Positions 1 through 6,713 of a DNA stretch of 12,466 nucleotides are shown piece after piece. The stretch lies in the NCBI GenBank assembly GCA_002413665.1, contig DHXK01000013.1, forward strand, positions 1 to 12,466, read 5' to 3'. Both the position numbers and the translations under genes were made by a program. The DNA is from Legionellales bacterium UBA5158. GTDB taxonomy: Bacteria; Pseudomonadota; Gammaproteobacteria; DSM-16500. The first letter of the stretch is position 1, and each line of letters starts with the position of its first letter. The notes under the pieces were generated by a model that was not told the DNA's origin, did not search any database, and saw only the letters and a list, made by a program, of their open reading frames with translations.

Positions 1-129
1 AAAGTTCTATATTTGGCGATTCGGGGTGTTTCTAAGAAATGGAACATGCCAATAAATTCATGGAAACAAGCATTGAATCATTTTGCCATTATGTTTGATG
101 AGAGATTTCCTGACAGATTAGTTGCATGA
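1..129 (+). pseudogene. IS256-family (mutator-type) transposase, C-terminal end, cut by window edge
   Basis: Frame 1 reads 42 residues to a TGA stop at 127-129. The peptide contains YLAIRGVSKKWNMPI, SWKQALNHFAIMFDERFP and a short basic end. From knowledge of the family this is the typical C-terminus of IS256/mutator-type DDE transposases (pattern LyLAi.niskKW.mpi..W..alnqfai.Fe.R). The catalytic DDE residues lie upstream of the window and cannot be judged, so the copy may be intact or a remnant. It belongs with the probable IS end downstream at about 236-266. Identification is confident despite the short length, because the KKW-P-W-QALN-FAI-F-R series is characteristic. Confidence 0.82.
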
Positions 130-235
130 TCATTTGACTAAATTTGTATATAAAAATATTTTGACATTTGGAGGTCGCAATGAGAGTCTAGGCGCGCAAT
201 AACTTACTGTGCAAAAAAAATAATATTAAAAAGTT

Positions 236-266
236 TGGCTATTTACACAGTTTAAATTACACGCCC
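236..266. repeat. Probable right terminal inverted repeat of the IS256-type element
   Basis: About 110 bp after the transposase stop lies TGGCTATTTACACAG followed by an AT-rich stretch and TACACGCCC. Read from outside inward on the minus strand it gives GGGCGTGTAA, then TGTGTAAATAGCC. A TGTGTAAA core is typical of IS256-family ends as I recall them. The left end is outside the window, so the inverted pairing cannot be tested, and the boundary is approximate. Confidence 0.45.
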
Positions 267-440
267 GCAATATCTGCACCCGCTATACTACCTGAGGCCT
301 CAGCCCCAGAAGGCGCATTGCAAAAGGTATCTTCATTGGGCCCTACTGCGTTCACTCGATCTATTATTCGTGAAAAGACTCATCCAGAACCCGCTACTAA
401 CCCCCATCACCAGACTAGATTTTCATCTTCAAAAAAATAA
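265..440 (+). pseudogene. C-terminal tail of an unidentified gene, apparently cut by the IS insertion
   Basis: Immediately beyond the presumed IS end an open frame runs to a TAA at 438-440. It is rich in Ala, Pro, Ser and Glu, with stretches such as AILPEASAPEGALQKV and a basic SSSKK end. The frame stays open back to 192 through the IS end, but there is no convincing start codon or ribosome binding site. It looks like the disordered C-terminal tail of a protein whose 5' part lies on the far side of the IS. I cannot assign a family. It converges on the synthase-like gene ending at 450, with only 9 bp between. A chance open frame remains possible. Confidence 0.3.
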
Positions 441-449
441 TGAAAATAA

Positions 450-1241
450 TTAATGTTTCATGGCTATCCACCAATATCTAATTGGCGTCAGGCTAATAAA
501 ATTTTCTAGAACATTAAAATCAGATGAACGAATTTCTTTTAATGTAGCAAGTGAAATTTCACAACGAACAATCAAACTAGACAAATCCTTCAGTGTCTTA
601 GTTGTCATCCCTTCACGAGCATTTTTATATGCTCGCTCTGCTTTTTCAGCTTGATAAGATAATAATCTTTTTATTTCATGTGTCGTTTTAAATTTTTGTA
701 AATCTTCCCCTTTGACAAAAAATTTTTTCATTTCCTCTTCAGAAAAAATAATTAATCCTTTTTTAATGTAACGATGTAAATTTTGCATGTAATGAATCAA
801 CTCCAACATCAAAGCAAATTGATATATTACTTCTTGATTAGGCGGATTAACTGTAACGATTTCAGCGAGCAAACATTCTCGCGCCCCTGCGGTACGCATA
901 ATGTGTATAGTCACTTCTTCAAAACTTAAAAAAGGCAAGAAAAATAAATTTTGTTGCATACCATCAATTATTGTATGGAGATGCTCACAAGATAGATTTG
1001 AAATATTTTTTAATTCCCGTGAAACAGGATGCTCAGGCGTGCCATTTTGTATTTTTGAAATTTCATCTCGCCACCAATTTAATTTGAGAATAGCCAAATT
1101 GGGATCGTTTACTTCAAAAACAATATTTTCTATTTCTTGATAAAAGGCCATCACTGCTAATATAGCTTTACGCTGTAAAATAGGGGTTTTTTTAAGACTA
1201 TAATACAATACTGATCCTGGTTGACAATAATGCTCAAGCAT
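450..1241 (-). CDS. Squalene/phytoene-synthase-like protein with degenerate Asp-rich motifs
   Basis: The 263-residue protein shows the all-helical trans-isoprenyl-diphosphate synthase pattern. An N-terminal CQPGSVLYYSL is followed by AFYQEIENIVFE (residues 32-43), LNWWRDEI (54-61) and a central LELIHYMQNLHRYIKKG (146-162). In active squalene or phytoene synthases the first motif is DxxxD-like and the second is close to LRDvxeD. Here those positions read QEIENIVFE and NLHRYIKKG, so the Mg-diphosphate-binding aspartates are largely gone. Prenyl condensation is therefore unlikely. NDUFAF6-type proteins are non-enzymatic relatives of this fold. No signal peptide or membrane segment is obvious. 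The ATG lies 4 nt after the mutS stop, so the pair is probably co-transcribed and translationally coupled. The fold assignment is fairly sure; the function is unknown. Confidence 0.7.
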   Translation of the reverse strand: MLEHYCQPGSVLYYSLKKTPILQRKAILAVMAFYQEIENIVFEVNDPNLAILKLNWWRDEISKIQNGTPEHPVSRELKNISNLSCEHLHTIIDGMQQNLFFLPFLSFEEVTIHIMRTAGARECLLAEIVTVNPPNQEVIYQFALMLELIHYMQNLHRYIKKGLIIFSEEEMKKFFVKGEDLQKFKTTHEIKRLLSYQAEKAERAYKNAREGMTTKTLKDLSSLIVRCEISLATLKEIRSSDFNVLENFISLTPIRYWWIAMKH

Positions 1242-1245
1242 ACCG

Positions 1246-3807
1246 TTACAACCTATCTTTCAACGAAAAAATAAAATCCAATGCTTCTCGTGGCGTTAAT
1301 GTATTCGGATCTAAATCGCTTAACATGTCTAATACAGGATGCTCGACTTTCGCAACTGCAAATAAATCAGCTTGTTGCGGAATGAAAGCTGCAGGATGCG
1401 CTTTGTTTTCTAATGCACGCAATTTTTGTTTTGCTTGCTGTATCACTTGCATAGGAACGCCTGCCAACTGTGCTACTTGAATACCATAACTTTGATTTGC
1501 AGGCCCTGCTTGAACGGTATGTAAAAATACAATTTTATCATTATGTTCTGTCGCATCAAGATGCACATTATGCACTGCAGAAATTTGTTCTGCTAATACT
1601 GTCAGTTCAAAATAATGCGTTGCAAACAAAGTTAATGCTTTTACTTTTTGGGCGAGATATTCTGCACTAGCCCATGCTAAAGATAAGCCATCGAATGTAC
1701 TCGTTCCCCGGCCAATTTCATCCATTAGCACTAAACTATTTGCAGTAGCATTATGAAGAATATTCGCAGTCTCGCTCATCTCAACCATGAATGTGGAACG
1801 CCCACTTGCTAAATCATCTGCTGCCCCTATACGCGTAAATATTCTATCAATAGCTCCTATGGTGGCTACACGAGCTGGCACAAAACTACCTATGTGGGCC
1901 ATCAAAACAATTAACGCGATTTGTCGCATATAAGTCGATTTACCACCCATATTCGGGCCAGTAATCACCAGCATTCTGCGTTGCATATCAAGATGTACAT
2001 CATTTGGAACAAACGGTTGCTGTAAAACAGATTCCACCACCAAATGTCGCCCTGCTTCAATGTGTATTTGTGTTTGATCCACAAATTGAGGGCAAGATAA
2101 TGCTAAGCTATCTGCGCGTTCTGCTAAATTTGCTAATACATCAATTTCTGCAAGAGCTCGGGCTGAAGCTTGCAAAGGAATTAATTCAGTTAGAATTTTT
2201 TCTAATAACTCTTCATATAATTCTTTTTCCCGTGCGAGTGCTTTATCACGACTACTTAATGCTTTATCTTCGAAAATTTTTAATTCGGGTGTGATGAATC
2301 GTTCAGCATTTTTAAGTGTTTGTCTGCGAATATAATCGATGGGAATTTCTTGCGCTTGCAGCCGACTAATTTCAATATAATAACCATGCACACGATTGTA
2401 ACCTACTTTTAAAGTAGAAAATCCAGTGCGTTTTTTTTCTCTCACTTCTAATTCAACTAAAAAACTTCCTGCATTTTCACTGAGATCTAACAGCTCATCT
2501 AACTCAGTGTCATAACCCCGTGCAATCACACCCCCATCACGAATTACCATAGGAGGATTTTCTACAATGGCTTGTTGAAGTAGTGCTGCAAGAGGTGGAA
2601 ACTCATTCATCTCTTGCGTTAATTTTTTTAATAAAGGTACGACTGAAAAAGCTAGTTGTTGTTTCAATGTTGGTAAGATATGTAGGGTATCGCGCAGTTG
2701 AGCAAGATCACGCGGACGTGCCGTTTTTAAAGCGATACGCGCTAGTATACGTTCAAGATCAGAAATATTTTTTAAATGATTTTGCAAAACAGCATAATGT
2801 CTATTTTCTAATAAATTTGAAATACTGTTCTGACGTTCACGTAATATGGTTTGTTGACACAAAGGTCGATTGAGCCAACGCTTTAATAAACGACTTCCCA
2901 TGGTTGTTGAAGTACGATCTAACACTGAAATTAAAGTGTTTTCTGTACCACCGGAAAGATTTGTCACTAATTCTAAATTACGACGAGTAGCTGCATCTAA
3001 AATAACACTTTCTTCACGCCGTTCAGCATGCACAGCACGAATATGCGGTAACGCAGTTCGCTGGGTGTCTTTCAAATATTGTAATAAACAACCTGCTGCA
3101 GAAATAGCTGATCTCATATCTTCACAACCAAATCCTGAGAGATCATGCGTTTGCATTTGTTGATTTAACAATCGTATCGCAGTTTCGTAATCAAATTCCC
3201 ATTGTGGGCGACGACGCACACTAGATTTTGTTTCGCGAAAAAAAGAATTTTCATATTCTTCGTTAATTAATAATTCGGTAGGCTTTAAACGCTCTAATTC
3301 GCTTTGTAATGCTTCTTGCCCTCGTACTTCTAATAAATTAAAACGGCCACTACTCATATCCAGTGTGGCGATACCAAAACAATCTTGATGACTGTGCAAC
3401 GCGGCTAATAAATTATCTCTGTCGCCTTCTAAAAAAGCGGCATCACTCACTGTACCCGGTGTTAAAATTCTTGCGACTTGACGCTCCACAGGACCAATAC
3501 TTGTTTTAGGATCCCCTATTTGTTCGCACACGGCAATTGAGTATCCTCCACGCAATAACTTTGCCATGTAGGCTTCTGCTGCATGGTAAGGCACCCCCGC
3601 CATCGGAATCGGATTTCCTCCTGATGCACCACGTGCCGTCAGAGTAATATCTAACAGTTTCGCAGCTTTTTTAGCGTCATCAAAAAATAATTCATAAAAA
3701 TCACCCATACGATAAAATAATAAAGCTGTAGGGTGTTCTGATTTTATACGCAAATATTGCTGCATCATCGGAGTGTGTTTTACAACAGATTCCATGAGTT
3801 CTGACAT
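1246..3807 (-). CDS. mutS: DNA mismatch repair protein MutS
   Basis: MutS recognises mismatches and small loops and recruits MutL. The 853-residue protein has the same length as E. coli MutS and is complete. The N-terminal mismatch-binding domain carries the Phe-x-Glu wedge (F37-Y38-E39 in GDFYELF). Core and clamp domains follow, with the typical RRRPQWEF and DTQRTALPHI blocks. The ATPase has Walker A GPNMGGKST at 617-625, DDLASGRSTFMVEM, the Walker B segment LMDEIGRGTS and the conserved TLFATHYFEL. A QADLF at 812-816 matches the beta-clamp-binding motif, and the C-terminal LTPREALDFI matches the tetramerisation helix. The ATG at 3807 gives MSELMESV; a second in-frame ATG at residue 5 is a possible alternative. 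The gene is divergent from pncC and heads a pair with the downstream synthase-like gene. Confidence 0.98.
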   Translation of the reverse strand: MSELMESVVKHTPMMQQYLRIKSEHPTALLFYRMGDFYELFFDDAKKAAKLLDITLTARGASGGNPIPMAGVPYHAAEAYMAKLLRGGYSIAVCEQIGDPKTSIGPVERQVARILTPGTVSDAAFLEGDRDNLLAALHSHQDCFGIATLDMSSGRFNLLEVRGQEALQSELERLKPTELLINEEYENSFFRETKSSVRRRPQWEFDYETAIRLLNQQMQTHDLSGFGCEDMRSAISAAGCLLQYLKDTQRTALPHIRAVHAERREESVILDAATRRNLELVTNLSGGTENTLISVLDRTSTTMGSRLLKRWLNRPLCQQTILRERQNSISNLLENRHYAVLQNHLKNISDLERILARIALKTARPRDLAQLRDTLHILPTLKQQLAFSVVPLLKKLTQEMNEFPPLAALLQQAIVENPPMVIRDGGVIARGYDTELDELLDLSENAGSFLVELEVREKKRTGFSTLKVGYNRVHGYYIEISRLQAQEIPIDYIRRQTLKNAERFITPELKIFEDKALSSRDKALAREKELYEELLEKILTELIPLQASARALAEIDVLANLAERADSLALSCPQFVDQTQIHIEAGRHLVVESVLQQPFVPNDVHLDMQRRMLVITGPNMGGKSTYMRQIALIVLMAHIGSFVPARVATIGAIDRIFTRIGAADDLASGRSTFMVEMSETANILHNATANSLVLMDEIGRGTSTFDGLSLAWASAEYLAQKVKALTLFATHYFELTVLAEQISAVHNVHLDATEHNDKIVFLHTVQAGPANQSYGIQVAQLAGVPMQVIQQAKQKLRALENKAHPAAFIPQQADLFAVAKVEHPVLDMLSDLDPNTLTPREALDFIFSLKDRL

Positions 3808-3859
3808 AAGGCGGCCTTTTTTCTCTATTCATTTTGGGATTGCGAGCGTTAAGATACTC

Positions 3860-3888
3860 GTTATACATTGACTCAATTAATAGGTAAA
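3860..3888 (-). promoter_or_regulatory. Probable sigma-70-type promoter for mutS
   Basis: On the minus strand, TTTACC (3888-3883) and TATAAC (3865-3860) are separated by exactly 17 nt. They match the -35 and -10 consensus at 4/6 and 5/6. The predicted start is about 45-50 nt before the mutS ATG. The -35 overlaps the ribosome binding region of the divergent pncC, so the two genes share a compact 85-bp control region. Confidence 0.4.
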
Positions 3889-3892
3889 GACC

Positions 3893-4372
3893 ATGCTAGA
3901 GCAACTTTCTACAGAAGCCGACCACCTTCTAAAAAATCATGGCTTAAAACTTGTCACAGCAGAGTCTTGTACCGGAGGTGGCGTGGCTTATCTCATCACT
4001 CAGATACCCGGAAGCTCTTCTTGGTTTGATCGGGGTTTTGTCACTTATAGTAATAGTGCGAAAATGCAGATGTTAGGAGTGCCCTCTTCAACTCTTGATA
4101 CTTTCGGAGCTGTCAGCGAGGAAACTGCACAAGCTATGGCAGAAGGTGCTTTACAGCATAGTGATGCAGAGATAAGTGTGGCCATTACAGGAGTAGCTGG
4201 GCCGAATGGTGGCTCCACAGAAAAACCGGTAGGCACTGTTTGGTTTGCGTGGAGCTACAAAAATAAATCTACAGTGACCAAATTGAAAAATTTCTCAGGA
4301 AATCGAGTTGAAATTAGAGAACAAGCTTTAGAGGTTGCATTACGAGGGATAATAGAAATAATAAAAAGTTAA
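3893..4372 (+). CDS. pncC: Nicotinamide-nucleotide amidohydrolase PncC (stand-alone CinA C-terminal domain)
   Basis: This enzyme deamidates NMN to nicotinate mononucleotide in the pyridine-nucleotide salvage cycle. The 159-residue protein is the single-domain form (E. coli PncC is about 165). Signatures are TAESCTGG near residue 22, IPGSSSWFDRGFVTYSN (about 43-59) with the conserved Ser and Tyr, GAVSEETAQAMAEGAL and ITGVAGPNGGSTEKPVGTVW. The N-terminal MoCF-like domain of full CinA is absent, as usual in proteobacteria. The ATG at 3893 is preceded by a modest AGGT at 3882-3885. The gene lies upstream of recA as in E. coli, but here an oppositely oriented orphan gene separates them. It ends at the hairpin at 4382-4402. 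Confidence 0.95.
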   Translation: MLEQLSTEADHLLKNHGLKLVTAESCTGGGVAYLITQIPGSSSWFDRGFVTYSNSAKMQMLGVPSSTLDTFGAVSEETAQAMAEGALQHSDAEISVAITGVAGPNGGSTEKPVGTVWFAWSYKNKSTVTKLKNFSGNRVEIREQALEVALRGIIEIIKS

Positions 4373-4381
4373 TTAACATTA

Positions 4382-4402
4382 CCCGGGAGTCAGCCTCCCG
4401 GG
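4382..4402. terminator. GC-rich hairpin between convergent pncC and the orphan gene
   Basis: A perfect 8-bp stem, CCCGGGAG / CTCCCGGG, encloses the 5-nt loop TCAGC. It sits in the 41-bp gap between the stops of two convergent genes, the expected place for a bidirectional terminator. There is no clear T-tract directly after the stem on either strand; on the minus strand a short T-rich stretch comes later. It may therefore be a weak or factor-assisted terminator, or an mRNA 3'-end stabiliser. Confidence 0.55.
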
Positions 4403-4413
4403 AAACCAATTAA

Positions 4414-4956
4414 TTACATGGAGCTATTGTAACTCATTTGTTCAGCTTGGCCTTTTTCTTGCGCAGAAAGAAGATCAGCAGTCATGTCCGCATCTAAAGT
4501 AGGTTTCTTTTTAAATAAACCCAATACTCCTACCAATCCAGCACGTACTAAGCCTGGACCATAAGATTGAACGGCTGCTTTTTCATATTCAGTCACTTCA
4601 GATAGATCACGAGCAGCTAAAGAGTTCGCGCCCCAATAAATAGCAGCGGCTGCGGCAGCTGCCACAAGATCAAAACCTTCTCTTACAGCAAAGTCTGACC
4701 AAGTTGCCCATTCAGATTTTGGTGTGGTTGCGCCAATATAAGCAGCACGAGCCAAATTCGCTTCTTGCAAGCCTTGGAATTGAGATAAACCCGCTTTATA
4801 GCCATGACAATTAGGATAATCATACACACTAGTAACAGCGTTAGATGGGTTAACCAATTGAGTATTGATGAAGTATTGGCCTACAGCAGCAATTGTGTGA
4901 TAACCAAACCACTCAGTGGCTAATCTGGTTTTGGATTTTTCTGGACGATTTAACAT
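4414..4956 (-). CDS. Unrecognised 180-residue protein with Ala-rich helix and acidic/polar C-terminus
   Basis: I do not recognise this family. The start is convincing: ATG at 4956 has AAGAAGGAA upstream with good spacing. The N-terminus is basic (MLNRPEKSKTR) and has no signal peptide. The middle carries aromatic and polar segments (TEWFGYH, VYDYPNCHGYKAGL, ATTPKSEWATWSDF). Two hydrophobic stretches follow: an Ala-rich one at about 96-113 (seven consecutive Ala, then IYWGANSL) and GLVRAGLVGVLGLF at about 135-148, ending in KKKP. They could be membrane-associated or packed helices. The last 30 residues are acidic then polar (DADMTADLLSAQEKGQAEQ, ending SYNSSM). There is one Cys. The gene sits alone and opposite to both neighbours between pncC and recA, an accessory position. 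A triple CTTAAG-type repeat lies about 110-140 bp upstream. A secreted or surface role is speculation only. Confidence 0.7.
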   Translation of the reverse strand: MLNRPEKSKTRLATEWFGYHTIAAVGQYFINTQLVNPSNAVTSVYDYPNCHGYKAGLSQFQGLQEANLARAAYIGATTPKSEWATWSDFAVREGFDLVAAAAAAAIYWGANSLAARDLSEVTEYEKAAVQSYGPGLVRAGLVGVLGLFKKKPTLDADMTADLLSAQEKGQAEQMSYNSSM

Positions 4957-5067
4957 TGGAAATTCCTTCTTAATTTAAGTTACTTAAAATTATGATATTA
5001 TTACTAACCATTTTCCTGCTATTATCTTTATACGAACTTTCCTCGTTGGGCATTCTAAATGTTACAA

Positions 5068-5096
5068 CCTTAAAGAAACCTTAAGAAAACCTTAAG
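5068..5096. promoter_or_regulatory. Triple 11-bp tandem repeat resembling a PmrA box, between the orphan gene and recA
   Basis: CCTTAA starts at 5068, 5079 and 5090, an exact 11-bp period. Written as half-sites it is CTTAAA-N5-CTTAAG-N5-CTTAAG (5069-5096). This matches the YTTAA-N6-YTTAA pattern known for PmrA-type response regulators (enterics, and Legionella/Coxiella variants). CTTAAG is self-complementary, so the repeat reads equally on both strands. On the minus strand TAGAAT (5057-5052, 5/6 to a -10) lies 11 nt past the last half-site, so the box would cover the -35 position of a promoter for the orphan gene. On the plus strand the box is 110-138 bp before recA. The regulator is inferred, not shown. 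Confidence 0.5.
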
Positions 5097-5205
5097 AGTC
5101 CGTTTTTTTTCCTCTTCAGTCCATTAGCTATCCCAATAATACTTGTGCCATAATCAAAAACTACCGCCACCCCCACAACTAACTTATTTAAAAAGGAACA
5201 CCCAG

Positions 5206-6264
5206 ATGGAAGACAACAAAAAGAAAGCTTTAAACGCGGCTCTCAGCCAAATTGAAAAACAGTTCGGTAAAGGCTCCGTGATGTGTTTAGGGGACTCAAC
5301 AATAGATCGTGATATTGAAGCGATCTCTACCGGCTCACTTACTTTAGACATCGCTTTAGGCATAGGCGGGCTTCCTAAAGGTCGTATTGTTGAAATTTAT
5401 GGACCTGAATCCTCCGGTAAAACCACATTAACTTTACAAGTCATCGCCCAATGCCAACGCCAAGGCGGCACCGCAGCTTTCATCGATGCAGAACATGCTC
5501 TAGATCCCGGCTATGCTAAACGATTAGGCGTTAAAGTAGATGAATTATTGATCTCACAACCTGATACCGGCGAACAAGCACTTGAAATCGCTGACATGTT
5601 AGTGCGCTCCAGCGCAGTTGACATTGTCGTCATCGACTCCGTTGCAGCTTTAACACCTAAAGCAGAAATTGAAGGTGAAATGGGTGACTCACATATGGGC
5701 TTACAAGCTCGCTTGATGTCACAAGCTTTACGTAAATTAACCGCAAATATCAAACGTTCGAATACGTTAGTGGTTTTTATCAACCAAATTCGTATGAAAA
5801 TCGGCGTCATGTTTGGCAGCCCTGAAACTACAACTGGTGGTAATGCGCTTAAATTTTATGCATCCGTGCGTTTAGACATTCGTCGTATCGGCGCCGTCAA
5901 AAATGGCGACGAGATTGTCGGCAGCGAAACGCGCGTTAAAGTTGTTAAAAATAAAGTTGCACCTCCTTTCAAACAAGCTGAATTTGAAATTCTTTATAAT
6001 GAAGGCATTTCACGTGAAGGCGAAATCATTGATCTTGGCGTTCAACAAGGCTTTATCGATAAAGCTGGCTCATGGTTCAGCTGTCAGGGCCAAAAAATTG
6101 GTCAAGGCAAAGACAACGCTCGAAATTACTTGAAAGAACACCCCGAATTAGCCAACGAACTTGACGCTAAAATTCGTGCCGTTCTTTTAAAGCCTGCCTC
6201 TAAAATGGCCGCTGATGCAGCTGCTCTAGCGAAGGCTGCAACCGAAGAGGAAGTTACCGCCTGA
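5206..6264 (+). CDS. recA: Recombinase RecA
   Basis: RecA forms filaments on ssDNA and drives strand exchange for homologous recombination. The 352-residue protein aligns with E. coli RecA end to end. The N-terminal helix is KKALNAALSQIEKQFGKGSV. Walker A GPESSGKTT begins at residue 66. VVIDSVAAL, the L1 region (EGEMGDSHMGLQARLMSQAL), INQIRMKIGVMFG and L2 (ETTTGGNALKFYASVRLDIRR) follow. The start is taken at ATG 5206, which has AAAGGAA at 5193-5199. The frame can be extended 5' to a TTG at 5143, but that adds a proline-rich stretch foreign to the family. The usual RLGD after the N-terminal helix is CLGD here, and the acidic C-terminal tail is short (EEEVTA). No LexA-type operator is visible upstream. 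Confidence 0.98.
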   Translation: MEDNKKKALNAALSQIEKQFGKGSVMCLGDSTIDRDIEAISTGSLTLDIALGIGGLPKGRIVEIYGPESSGKTTLTLQVIAQCQRQGGTAAFIDAEHALDPGYAKRLGVKVDELLISQPDTGEQALEIADMLVRSSAVDIVVIDSVAALTPKAEIEGEMGDSHMGLQARLMSQALRKLTANIKRSNTLVVFINQIRMKIGVMFGSPETTTGGNALKFYASVRLDIRRIGAVKNGDEIVGSETRVKVVKNKVAPPFKQAEFEILYNEGISREGEIIDLGVQQGFIDKAGSWFSCQGQKIGQGKDNARNYLKEHPELANELDAKIRAVLLKPASKMAADAAALAKAATEEEVTA

Positions 6265-6713
6265 GTACATTAGTTGAAACACGTCGCACAGCCTTAAATC
6301 TGCTGGCGCGGCGTGAACATTCAGAATTTGAATTAAGCCGTAAACTCCGCACCAAAGGCTATGATGACACTGACATTCAAGCTGTCATCCTAGCCTTGGT
6401 TGAGGAGAGCTTATTAAGCAATGCACGTTTTGCCGAAAGCTATGTGTTTTATCGCCGCAACAAAGGCTATGGACCCTTACGCATTCGAGCTGAATTAATG
6501 AGTCGCGGCATTGCGGAAGATCTGATTGAACATCATCTCAATATCGCTGATAATGCTTGGCTTGTGACCATGCGCCATGCATGGCAGAAACGTTTCAAAG
6601 GAAGTTTGCCTGACGATTTTAAAACACGCGCTAAACATTTGCGTTTTTTGCAATACCGAGGTTTTACCGCAGACCATATTAATAGTATTTTTGAAGATGC
6701 AGGTCATGACTAA
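6261..6713 (+). CDS. recX: RecA regulator RecX, apparently starting at CTG
   Basis: RecX caps and limits RecA filaments. From CTG at 6261 the frame gives 150 residues, the normal RecX length. Family landmarks are ALNLLARREHSEFEL near residues 11-25, KLRTKGYDD, FAESYVFYRR, KGYGPLRIRAEL (68-79) and RFLQYRGF near the C-terminus. These cover all three repeated three-helix units. In this frame there is no ATG, GTG or TTG between the upstream in-frame stop (TGA, 6213-6215) and a TTG at 6396. Starting at 6396 would delete 45 residues, including the conserved first unit. The CTG overlaps the recA stop as CTGA, and GAGG at 6247-6250 lies 10 nt before it. A CTG start coupled to recA termination is therefore the best reading. 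The 3' end overlaps alaS by 8 nt. Confidence 0.88.
   Translation: MSTLVETRRTALNLLARREHSEFELSRKLRTKGYDDTDIQAVILALVEESLLSNARFAESYVFYRRNKGYGPLRIRAELMSRGIAEDLIEHHLNIADNAWLVTMRHAWQKRFKGSLPDDFKTRAKHLRFLQYRGFTADHINSIFEDAGHD

Noticed and set aside
3808..3892. SOS box or other operator between mutS and pncC
   Set aside because: I saw no palindrome beyond chance length; only a plausible mutS promoter is present.
4969..4988. CTTAAT, TTTAAG and CTTAAA near the orphan gene start as further PmrA half-sites
   Set aside because: The spacing is irregular (5 and 9 nt between starts) and they lie in the leader next to the Shine-Dalgarno. AT-rich composition explains them.
5143..5205. Longer RecA starting at TTG 5143
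   Set aside because: The extra 21 residues are proline-rich and have no counterpart in RecA. ATG 5206 has a proper ribosome binding site and a family-typical N-terminus.
6577..6705. Longer AlaRS starting inside recX
   Set aside because: The added residues are the recX sequence read in another frame. AlaRS homology begins after 6706.
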